This document shows positions 21,801 through 33,800 of a stretch of DNA of 64,000 bases, piece by piece. A model generated the notes under the pieces. The model was not told the DNA's origin, searched no databases, and saw only the letters and a list, made by a program, of their open reading frames with translations. The translations under genes were made by a program, and so were the position numbers. Source of the stretch: Cyprinodon diabolis (lineage: Eukaryota; Chordata; Actinopteri; Cyprinodontiformes; Cyprinodontidae); NCBI GenBank assembly GCA_030533445.1, contig CM060066.1:248001-312000 (forward strand). Direction: 5' to 3'. Positions within the stretch are counted from its first letter, which is position 1. The number at the start of each line of letters is the position of its first letter.

Positions 21801-24800
21801 TTCCGTCACTTCCTTATTTCCGTCCCTCACTTCCTGAAAAGTATTCTGGCATACCTAGTAGATTTAACGGGTTCCTGCTTCAGTGCAAAATGTTTTTTGA
21901 ACTCTCTCCCTCCAGTTTCCCAAACGATAAGGAAAAGATAACCCTTATTCTGTCCCGATTATCAGGAAAAGCCCGCAAGTGGGGAAAGGCCAATTTTCCT
22001 TCAGAAACCAGTACATATGAAAATTTTTTGAAGAAATTCTCTCTAACCTTTTTTGAATCTGCTAAATCCCAGGATCTGTCAAACTTCAAACAGGGGGATA
22101 GATCTGTAGAAGAATTCTCCGTTGATTTCCAGGTCAGAGCCGCTATTTCCGGATGGACTGATTCTATGCTCGAAAACATTTTCTACCACGCCCTAAATGA
22201 AGACATTAGGAATGAGCTGGCTAAGATCGAGGAACCAGAAACCCTAGATGAGCTCATTTGTATAGCAGACCACCTGGATAACAAGATACGAGTCAGAGCC
22301 AGTTCTAGATCCAGGACCCCAGTCCAACCCAGCTCAACCCAGCTCAGTCCAGTAAAGCTCAGTCCAGTCCAGTCCAGCTCAATTCAGTCTGGCTCAGCCC
22401 AGTACAGCCCGGTTCTGTCCAGTCTAGTCCTGTCCAGTCCAGTCCAGACCAGTCCAGATCAGCCTTGCCCTGTACAGCTCTGTACAGCCTTGTTCAGTCA
22501 ATCTCAGCCCGTTTTAGTCCGTTTCAGCCACCACTTACACGATCACCAGTTAGAACCATCCATTAGGAACCTTAAAATCAAACCACAGATCACAACCCAA
22601 ACAGTCAGACCTCCCGTAGTCCATGAGTCTGACCTTTGGAACTTCTATTACGGGGATAGAGATGACCTCTTCCCCTTCTTGTCACCTCACCATAAACAAT
22701 CTTACCCAGTTTCTTAGTCTGTTAGCTTTTCAACTAAACCAGCACCTGAATCCACTTACACACCAGTTAGCCTTTTTCCACAGTCAGTCTCTGAACCTGT
22801 TAGCCCAGCTCCTAATGAACCCCGATGTAAGAGACGGCGGCGCCGTAAGCCAGCTCTGAGCCGTCTAGAGACCCCTGAACCAACTCTGAGCCGTCTAGAG
22901 ACCCCTGAGCCAGTTCTGAGCCGTCTAAAGACCCCTGAGCCAGCCGTGAGCCGTCTTGAGTCAGTTCTGTGCCATTTCGAAACCCCTGAGTCAGCTCCGG
23001 GCCATTTTGAAAACCCTGAGCCAGCTCCGTGCCGTTTAGAGACCCCTGAACCAGCTCCAAGCGGTCTAGAGACTCCCAAGCCAGTTCTGAGCAGTCTAAA
23101 GACCCCTGAATTAGCTCTGTGCCGTCTAGAGACCCCTGAGTTACCTCTGTGCTGTCTAGAGACCCCTGAGTTACCTCTGTGCTGTCTAGAGACCCCTGAG
23201 TTACCTCTGTGCTGTCTAGAGACCCCTGAGTTACCTCTGTGCTGTCTAGAGACCCCTGAGTTACCTCTGTGCCGTCCAGTGACCCGTGAGCAGAATTTTA
23301 AAGAGGTATGTGATTTTACGCCTCCCAGGACTTTTCTGCAGGCGCCCCTGACCGCCAAGGTTTCTCTGCGAGCATCACCAGCCTCTTCAGAGACCGAACC
23401 TTTACCGCTACGGGCGGTTTCTCCCTTGCTTGAGTTGGAGCCACAGTCGGTGGTCTCCTCTGTTCCAGATGTGGAACCACAGTGGGTGGTTTCCTCTGTT
23501 CCGGAGGTGGAGCCACAGTCGGTGGTCCCCTCTGTTCCTGAGGTGGAGCCACAGTCGGTGGTCTCCTCTATTCCCGAGATGGAGCCACAGTCGGTGGTCT
23601 CCTCTATTCCCGAGATGGAGCCACAGTCGGTGGTCTCCTCTGTTCCCGAGGTGGAGCCACAGTCGGTGGTCTCCTCTGTTCCCGAGGTGGAGCCACAATC
23701 GGTGGTCACCACTGTTCCTGACGTGGAGCCACAGTCGGTGGGCTCCTCTGTTCCTGACCCGAAGCCGCAATCGGCGGGCTTCTCTGATCCAGAGCCGCAA
23801 TCGGCGGGCTTCTCTGATCCAGAGCCGCAATCGGCGGGTTCCTCTGTTCCTGACCCGGAGCCGCAATCGGCGGGCTCCTCTGTTCCTGACCCGGAGCCGC
23901 AATCGGCGGGCACCTCTGTTCCTGACCCGGAGCCGCAATCCGAGGGCTCCTCTGTTCCTGACCCAGAGCCGCAATCGGCGGGCTCCTCTGTTCCTGACCC
24001 GGAGCCGCAATCAACGGTCTCCTCTGCTCCAGTCCAGGAGCCGCAGTCGGCGGTCTCCTCTGTTCCAGTCCAGGAGCCGCAGTCGGCGGTCTCCTCTGTT
24101 CCAGTCCAGGAGCCGCAGTCGGCGGTTTCCTCTGTTCCAGAGCTGCAGTCGGCGGTTACCTCAGAGCCTGTTCCAGAGCCGCAGTCGGCGGTCACCTCGG
24201 AGTTTGTTCCAGAGCCGCAGTCGGCGGTCACCTCGGAGTCTGTTCTAGAGCTGCAGTCGGCGGTTACCTCAGAGCCTGCTCCACAGCCACTTAAGAGGAG
24301 ACGGGGTATCCCATGGGGCTACCTACTGAAATTGGAGCGTCATCCTCCTAAGAAGCTGCTTCGCCTCCGGCCCCGTGGCAGGCCTCCAGAGCGTCAGCTT
24401 CGCCTCTGGCCCTGTGGTCGAACCCCAGAGTGTCCGCTTCGCCTCCGGCCCCGCAGCTGGTCACCTAAGACTCTGCTCCGCTACCGGACCCTAGGCCGGC
24501 CACCTAAGACTCTGCTCCGTTTCCGGACCCTCGGCCGGCCTCCAGAACCTCTGCTTCACGGCCGGTCACCAGAACCTCTGCCATGCCTCCGGTCCGGCGG
24601 TGGTCCCCCTAAGACGCTGCTTCGTCTCCAGCCCCGTGGTCGGCCTCTGGAGCGTCAGCCTTGCTTTCTGCCCCGCGGTCGGCCCCCTGAGCATCTGTCT
24701 CATCTCCGGTCCAACTGCAGGCCTCCTAAACTTCTGCCACGTCTTCGGACCTGCAGTCGACCTCCAGAGCATCGGCCTCGCCACCGGCCTCGCGGCAGGC

Positions 24801-27800
24801 CTCCTGAGCATCTGCCTCACCTCAGGCCCAACGGCCGGCCACCAGAGACTCTGCCCCGCTGCCGGCCCCACGGCCGGCCACCTGAGAATCTGCCTGAGAA
24901 ATTGTCTGAGACTTTCTTTGCTTTCATCCACTGTAAGTGGATCGTTTTTTGTTCTGGATTCAGCTTTTGTTTTTTGCCCTCCCTGCCTGGTTCCCCCTCC
25001 GCCCACCCTGGGTGGGTTGTTTTTGGTTTTGGACTCTGTTTTTGTCGTTTCTTGCCCTCCTTGCCTGGTGCCCCCTCCGCCCGTCCTGGGTGGGTTGTTT
25101 TTTGTTTTTTCCTTTTTCGGGACTAGTTTTGGTGCGTCTTGTATCTGCCCTTGAGGGGGGGGTACTGTTGGGATCTGGAGAATCACCACCTGTCTCCAGC
25201 AGGGTGCGCTGTGGGTCTCCTGGGCTGGAGCCTTCCAGCACACCTGATGCTCATCAGCCCATCAGGAGACCTTCCTACATAAGCAGCAGCCAGACCTTCC
25301 TTCAACGCCGCAGTGTTGACCAAGTTTGGTTAGCGAACCTGAGCCTCTGTCATTTTTAGAGAATCTTAGTTGGCTCTAGAGAGAAACTAGATTTTAACCT
25401 GCCTTTGTCTTCTTTGCTCACAGGAAACCCAGAAGCTCTGGATGAGCTTTGCCTGGAAACCTGCCTGCCCAAGGAAGCCAAACCATAAGATATCAGTCTG
25501 GATTCCTCCTACAGCTCTCAAGGAAGAGCTAGTAAACCAAGTCAAGGTCAGAAACTCACAAGTCAGAAGCTAGACGCTGCTGCTGCTGAGCTCCCTGCTG
25601 AATCCATAGTCTCTGGACCCAACCGGTTCCCCCCCCTCTCAAAGGATCTGCCAGAACCTCTCCAAGGTACATTCTAAATTAACACACTCGACAAGCCATC
25701 TAAACTGCTTGGCTAATCAAACTATCCATCTCTGCAGATATGAGTGATTCCAGTCCTGGACCTGTACCAGAACCAGTTCATATTTCTCGGTCCATTTCAA
25801 ATGCTTCTGTTAACCTTCATGCGTCTGAGATTGGATCTGCCCTCACAACACCTTGCTTATCTCTTCCGTGTTTCACCAAAGACAGTGTACAGAACATTCA
25901 ATGAAATGGTGTCATTTTTATATGCAAATCTAAAGCATGCAATTGTGTGGCCAGATAGAGACACCTTGCACAAAATTATGCCTCATCAGTTTGTGGAGGC
26001 CTTTGGACAGAGTCACAGTGATTAGTGACTGTTTTGAAATTTTCACAGAGAAACCAGCTAATAAATGAATGCCAGATCAAGTACTGTTTCAACTTTATTC
26101 TTCTTTTTTTATTCTTCTTTTCACACAAATAGAATTTTGCTTCTTTAAAGTTAATTTTGAAAAATAACAGCAAAACAAATATAAGTTTCACTATCACTGC
26201 TTCTGAATGCAGACAAAACAGAAGTTATAGTCTTTGGACCAGAGTCTCTGAAAAAGAAGCTGATTAGTCAGTCACTTCATTTGGATGGGATTAAACTGAT
26301 TTCAGATAAAGTAAAAAATCATGGTGTCATTTTTGATCAGGACCTGTCATTTAAATCCCAGATCAAAGAGGTTTCTAGAATTTCCTTCTTTCATCTGAGG
26401 AACATTGCAAAAATTAGAAATCTCCTGTCCAGGGGTGATGCTGAGAAACTAGTCCATGCATTTGTTACTTCAAGGCTGGACTATTGTAATTCTTTACTAT
26501 CAGGAAGTCCACAAACTGTAGTTAAAAGCCTTCAGCTGATCCAAAATGCTGCAGCCAGAGTTCTGATGAAAATGAAAAAGAGAGATCATATCTCTCCTAT
26601 CCTGGCTTCTCTTCATTGGCTTCCTGTTAAATCCAGAATAGAATTTAAAATCCTCCTTCTCACATATAAAGCCTTAAATGGCCAAGCTCCATCTGATATC
26701 AGAGATCTGATTGTTCCTTATGTTCCTAACAGAGCACTTCGCTCTCAATCTGCAGGTTTACTAGTGGTTCCTAGAATTTCTAAAAGTAGAATGGGAGGCA
26801 GATCTTTTAGTTATCAGGCTCCTCTTCTGTGGAACCAACTACCGGTTTTAATCCGTGAGGCAGACACCCTGTCTACTTTTAAGGCTAGGCTTAAAACTTT
26901 CCTTTTTTATAAAGCTTCTAGTTAGAGTGGCTCAGGTTATCCTGATCTATCTCTATAGTTCTGCTGCTATAGGCTTAGACTGCTGGAGGACATAGGGACC
27001 CCTTTTTCATCATTCTGCTTCATTCTATCTCTATTCTCCCACTCTGCAGAATCTGTTAGTTCAATCTCTAACGTTCTGCTCTCTCTGCTTTTTCTCAGAG
27101 TAGCTTCATCTGGTCTGTTCCTGTTTGGCTGTGACTCCATCCTGGAGAGAAATATCAGCTGTGCTGCTGCCATCAACACCTTTGTTTATAGATGTTGGAG
27201 ATTGGCCTGTTTTCCAGTGTGGTCCTGTTTCTCTGACTGTGACTGAGTGGATGTGCTCTCTTCATCCTCTGGCATGGGAGCTGCCTTGGAGCTCGTCTGC
27301 CTGGCTGTGTGTTTCCTGGACGGGGCCGCCTGTGGAGCTGGTTGACAGTTGCCTTTTGTATCTATGCTTCTTTTTCTATGTCTGCTTCTGTCTCCTTGAA
27401 CCCCAGTGGGCCTCAGCAGATGGCCGCTCACACTGAGCCTGGTTCTGCTGGAGGTTTCTTCCTGTTAAAAGGGAGTTTTTCCTCTCCACTGTCGCTACAA
27501 GCATGCTTAGTGTGAGGGATTGTATTTGAGTCAATGAGTCAATGCAATCAACTGGTTTTCTTTAGATAGAAAACTTTGTATCAATTTGACTGGATGATCT
27601 GGTTTAACTGTAAAGTGCCTTGAGATGACATGTGTTGTGAATTGAAGCTATATAAATAAACTGAATTGAAACTTCATATTTTAACAATGTTTCTGAAGTT
27701 GTAAAAATGTGTGTACAATAAAGAGGGGAGTTTGAAATTTGAAACAAGCGTTATTATCTTTTCAATCAAGCAGAGAATTTATGAAAATGCAATACAAAAT

Positions 27801-30800
27801 CTCAAATACATAAATAATGCAGAACAGTGCAAAGCTTCAAATGTTTTACTTTGTCTTCCTCCGTCGTATATAGCAGATTGCTCTTTAGATTAAATTAGAA
27901 GATTTTCATTTTCCCTGGACTTGTTTTCACTGTGGTCTGTGGTCTTCCGTAGAGATATTACCTTACAGGTGATATCTGTGAAGAAGACTGCAGATCCCAG
28001 TGAAAACAGGCCTGGGTAAAGTGAACAGCAAATACAGTGTTCAACTTATCAATGTGCAAAAATTATGACAAGTTTTTCCGTTCAGTCTGATGAGCAGCAC
28101 AAACTACTGTAATAAATGCAGCTGTAACATTTATGGGCTAGGCAGTGTCGTGGGAAAATTTATATCTTTCTCTATTATATATTAATATTCATATTTACTC
28201 ACTATAAAAGTTTTCACTCAGTCTGTTTCTCTCTCAAGGCCACACCATTCCCTGCAGAATGTTGTTTGTAGAGCAGACATAGCTTCTTCCCATAACAATC
28301 CAGATCCTTTCTCAAGGTTTATTCATAACATGTTACTGTCTGTAATTAGTTATGACTCTGACTGCTTTCCATTGTTGTAACTAGGGGGGGACGAATCCTG
28401 CCCAGATCAGAACAGAGCAGAATGCTGTGCCATGAGGGCTGCATGATGACTGTTCTCTCTTTGCAAAGATCTGAATAAATGTGCCGACTGAGTGAAATCC
28501 ATCGATTTCCGTTTATTTAACTAGGATGAATAGTTGAATACTTTTTTCCCACGACAGCAGCTAACTGCGATATCAGAAAAACAGTTGGTTAAGGAGCCTG
28601 AGGTGTGAATGAAAACACAAGGAAACTGTTTTAGTTTTTTTGCAAGTGTATTATTGTTTTTCCTTGTAAACAGGGAAAAAATAAGGGGCAGGAAAAAAAA
28701 ACAACAAACAAACACAACAATTACAAATACACAAATCAATTCAAGAGTCCTGGGGTCTTGTCCTTTTTTAGCTCGCCATCAGTTGTTCAGGATCTGTGGA
28801 TCTGATCCATCATATATTAAAAAAAAGGACCTAAAAGGCCAGAAAACACATTAAGTGTTTTAACAAACACAAATGCAACAAATAAAGTCAATACAACTAT
28901 CAAATATCTAATAATTAAATATTTCAATCAGGTTAAATTAACCATAATTTAAATAAACAAGAATAATAATTTCAAACTAATCAATTAAGGTTAAACTTGA
29001 AAAGTTGAAATCAAAGTTAACTTTCAAAATATCAAATAAAATAAATTAACTCAAATACTCAAGCAGTGTGAGGAAAAGAAATTAAATAAATATACTGCGC
29101 AATATCAATTTAAATGTAGCTACATGATCCTATTTTCATTTCACAAAGTTCCCAAACACACACACCATACCAGCAGTTTAGTTACCTTAAAGCAGGGAGT
29201 GGGGCACACCCAACAGCAATCAGCTGTGACAGCCCAGGCACAACAGCAACTGTTCTAGTAAAACAATGCTCCAATGAGCAACCAAGCAGCAATTGCATAC
29301 CAATCTGATACTGCTGGGCTAGGAACAAACTCACCAAGAAAGCAAATCAGTAGTTTCAGAGATTTGGATTATTTCCAGGGTGAAATGTTCAGCAGCCCCA
29401 ATCACAGTGTTACAGGTGATGTAGTTTAACCTGGCTGGAGGCGGGGCTTTAAATAAGTTGAGGAGTTTGGGCAGAACAGGAAGTGGGCCCGCAAAAATAA
29501 AAGTCTTGATTGACTAATTGCGGGTTACAGGTTCCCCCCCTAAACTCATGTGCGTCCTCGCACATGCAAGCGGCTGGTGACACATCACACTGTCATATGA
29601 TGCCGAGGTCATGGGAGTCTCATCCAGTTCCAGAGCAGATGTAAAAGCTGCACTGAGTCCTTGGAACAGGGACTGGATGCTTTGCAGAAGTGGATGCCCA
29701 AGTTTCGAATACTGCAGACGAGATGGTGGCTGACGTGTTCGAGTCGAGCATCGGACAGGAGGTTCAGGATCAGGACTAGAGAGTTCTGAAGCAGTAGAAT
29801 CACTTAACATGCTGGTTTGTTCTGGAGGGGATGTAGCTTCTGGCTGAGGAGAGACGGGTCCTGATTGAGGGAAGGAGTTTTCCTCAAGAGGCTCAGAGTC
29901 GGCAGAATCTGCTGCATCTTCAGCTATTTGCTCCATGCCCAGTTCAGCAGTAGGTTCAGGTCAAGACTCTACTTCCTGTTCCTCAGCAACCATTCCTTCC
30001 ATGGAGCCCTGTGAGTGCTGGCCAGGCGAATCCACAGGCATAGGAGCGATAGTAGATGGAGGAACAGGCAAGTCAACCTCAGTTGTAATTCTGGTGAGAT
30101 AAGAGCTGGAGTAATCAGACAAAATCGGGTAAGAACACTTCTTCATTTTCATGATCTGGAAGATCTAAAGTTTCTGAAGTCACGGGTGCAATCCCTGTTG
30201 GCTTCATTTGGTCATGTTTGGAGGCTGGAGACAGGTAGCCACATGGCAACAGCAGGTCACGATCTTTGCCTTCTGGTTTAACTGTGTATACTGGAAGAGT
30301 GCCGGCTTTCTTCTGAATAATATACACATCCGACTCCCACCGGTCTGCGAGCTTGTGCTTGCCTCGTAGTTTGACATTCCTAACCAGGACTCTATCTCCA
30401 ACTGAGAGTTCTGCGGCTGTGACTTGCTTGTCGAATCTGAGTTTGTTCTTCCACATGACTGTCTCAGAGTTTTCAGTTGCAAACTTGTAACTTTCTTTGA
30501 GGTGTGACTTGAGCTTTTCAACATACTGCGAATGAGATGTAGATGTTTTTTCAGACACAGGCAGTCCAAAGGTTAAGTCAACAGGAAGTCGGGGTTGTCG
30601 ACCAAACATCAGTTCATATGGGGAAAATCCAGTGACATCATTTCTGTTTGGCTGTGATGTCACCCAGGAAAGAAACATCAGCTGTGCTGCTTCCATCAAC
30701 ACCCTTGTTTGTAGATGTTGGAGATCAGCCTGTTTTCCAGTGTGGTCCTGTTTCTCTGGCCGTGGCTGGGTGGATGTGCTCTCTTCATCCTCTGGCATGG

Positions 30801-33800
30801 GAGCTGCCTTGGAGCTCGTCTGCCTGGCTGTGTGTTTCCTGGACGGGGCCGCCTTTTACAGCTGCTTTTTGTATCTCTGCTTCTGTCTCCTTGAACCCCA
30901 GTCGGCCTTGGCAGATGGCCGCTCACACTGAGCCTGGTTCTGCTGGAGGTTTCTTCCTGTTAAAAGGGAGTTTTTCCTCTCCACTGTCGCTACAAGCATG
31001 CTTAGTGTGAGGGATTGTATTTGAGTCAATGAGTCAATGCAATCAACTGGTTTTCCTTAGATAGAAAACTTTGTATCAATTTGACTGTATGATCTGGTTG
31101 AACTGTAAAGTGCCTTGAGATGACATGTGTTGTGAATTTGGCGCTATATGAATAAACTGAATTGAATTGAATTTCGGGTACAGTTGTAAGCACGTACTAA
31201 TGGCTTTACAAAGTCTTTCCAGTGAGTTTTATCATCTTCTTGCAGCGTACTCAACATGTTTAAGAGTGTTCGATTGAATCGTTCTACAGGATTGCCACGG
31301 GGATGGTAAGGTGTGGTCCTAATTTTTTGGATTCCTGTGATTTGACAGAGCTCTTTAATAGTGTGGGATTCAAAATCAGTGCCTTGATCGCTATGGAGAC
31401 GCTCTGGCATTCCATAATGAACAAGGAAGTTCTCCCATAGCACTTTTGCTACAGTTTTAGCTCTTGATTTGGGGTTGGCACTGCAACAGCATATTTTGTA
31501 AAATGATCGGTTATCACTAGAACATTTTTGGTGTTACTTCGATCTGGTTCTATGGAAAGAAAGTCCATGCAGACAAGTTCGAGTGGTCTTGTGGTTTTAA
31601 TGTTAACAAGAGGTGCAGCTTTCTCAGGTTGTGCTTTTCTTCGAATGCACCTCTCACAGTTCTTAAGTTTGTTGCAGACATCAACTGCCATATGTGGCCA
31701 GTAGAACCGTGATCTCACTAGGTCCAGAGTCCTCTCTGTTCCTAAATGGCCCATCTGGTCATGAAGCTGGTTGAGGACCTCAGACCGCCATTCCTCTGGA
31801 AGTACAAGTTGGTAAGTAAGCTCACCTCCAATGTTCCTTTTCCTGACGAGAACATTATTATGGAGCTCCAGACGTGTAAGCTCTTGCAGGAGTAATGGCA
31901 GATCGGGGAGCTGTTCCCTCAGAGACGGTGGTGGGTTTTCCCCTCGTTCCAACTGAGCGATGATGTGCTGAATGACTGGATCGGTTCTTTGTTTGTCAGC
32001 AATTTCACCTTCAGAAAAAGATGGCACAACAGGTGAAGAGAACTGCAGATCATTAACAAAACTGTCTGGTAAACTGTCAGTGTTAATGGAGAGAGTTTGC
32101 ACAAGAGCAGCAACCTGGTCCAGGTTGGGTGAGCAGTTGTCTATCACATATTGCTTGAACTGAGTGTTGGTCAATGGAAATACAGGATGGATGTTCCAGA
32201 TGTTGTTCAGTGAACTTCAAAATTCTCTCTTTCTCCTTCAAAGATAAAGGATCAGCCACCTGTTCAGCATGAGGTCGCCGAGAGAGACCATCAGCATCCG
32301 CATTTAATCTGCCAGCCCGATAAATGATTTTGAAAGTAAAAGTTGAAAGAGCAGAAAGCCACCTGTAGCTTGTTGCATCCAGTTTAGCAGAAGTTAGCAG
32401 ATATGTCAGTAGGTTGCTATCTGTAACCACAGTGAAATCAGAGCCATACAGGTAGTCATAGAATTTTTCTGTAACTGCCCATTTGAGAGCCAGAAACTCA
32501 AGTTTGTGGGCAGGATAGCGACTTTCGCTGCGGGACAGACCTCTGCTGGCATATGCAATCACCTTGTTTTGCCCATCATGTTCTTGGTACAAAACTGCAC
32601 CAAGGCCAGTAGAGCTAGCATCAGTGTGTAAAATGTAAGGTTTACCTGGGTCTGCAAATGCGAGAACTGGTGCCGTACTCAGCTTCTGGATAACCTCTTC
32701 AAAGGCCTGCTGGCAAGCAGTCATCCAGCGTGCAGCAAAAGGTTCTTTGGGGTCAAGGTAATGTTGCAGCTTATTTTGTTTTGACTTTTTCTGACAGGGT
32801 GGGTATCCAGCTGTTAGCTCATTAAGAGGTTTGACCACTGATGAGAACCCTTCCACAAACCGGCGGTAATATCCTGCAAAACCAAGGAATGATCTGAGCT
32901 CTTTAAGATTTTGAGGAACCGGCCAAGATGTTAATGTGGAAATCTTGTCTGGATCTGTCTCCACTCCATCACTTGAAACTACATGTCCAAGGTAGTTAAC
33001 AGATGTCTGAAAGAAAACACACTTTTCAATTGACAACTTCAACCCAAATTCTTTCAGGCGTTGAAGAACTTTTTTCAGTCGGAGTTCATGCTCTTCTAAA
33101 GTTGGTGCAAACACTATTAAGTCATCAATGAAAACAAGCGCTTCTTTTAAATTCATGTCTCCCATGCACCGCTCCATGAGACGTTGGAAGGTGCTAAGAG
33201 CATTAGTTACTCCTTGAGGCATGCGGTTAAATTCATAAAATCCACGTGGACAGACAAATGCAGTTTTATTTTTGTCTGATTCATTCATCTCAATCTGGTA
33301 GTAACCTGATTTTAGATCCAATGTGGAGAACCATTTGCCAAAACTGGAGGATACATTTTCAGCACTGTCTGGCTCCAAAGCGTATGCATCTCTGATGGTC
33401 TGGGCATTCAACTTTCTGTAATCAATACAGAGCCTTACTGCACCATTTTTCTTCCGGACTACAACTATAGGAGAAGCAAAGGGTGAGTTAGATTCACGTA
33501 TAACACCAGACTGCAGCAGTTCTTGAATGTGTTTACGCACAGCATCCACATCTTGGGGATGGATGGGTCTTGGTCGCTGTTTAAAAGCAGTGGGATCTGA
33601 CAGCTTGATCTCATGCTTGACCTTATCTGTGCAACCAAAATCAAGATCATGTTTTGAAAAAACATCTGACATATTGTTGAGCATGGTTGTTATGCGTTGT
33701 TTCCACTCAGCTGAGAGCAGAGAGTTTCCAAAGTTCTAATTCAGCTTGGTTGGATTTAACTCTCCACTCTGGGAAGGTTGATGTACAGTCTGCTCTTTGT

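Larger units (their letters stand above)
20800..25787 (+). mobile_element. Ty3/gypsy element lacking pol, with repetitive ORF
   Basis: 5' LTR 20800-21514, gag from 21683, a repetitive ORF to 25126, polypurine tract about 25152-25165, and 3' LTR 25166-25787, truncated at its right end. No protease, RT, RNase H or integrase motif is visible, so it would need another element's enzymes. It sits inside a DDE_4 transposase gene. Confidence 0.9.

Noticed and set aside
22756..24231. 491-codon minus-strand ORF with TADCGSGTE repeats
   Set aside because: Antisense shadow of the 36-bp coding repeat of the gypsy ORF, with no start context or independent support.
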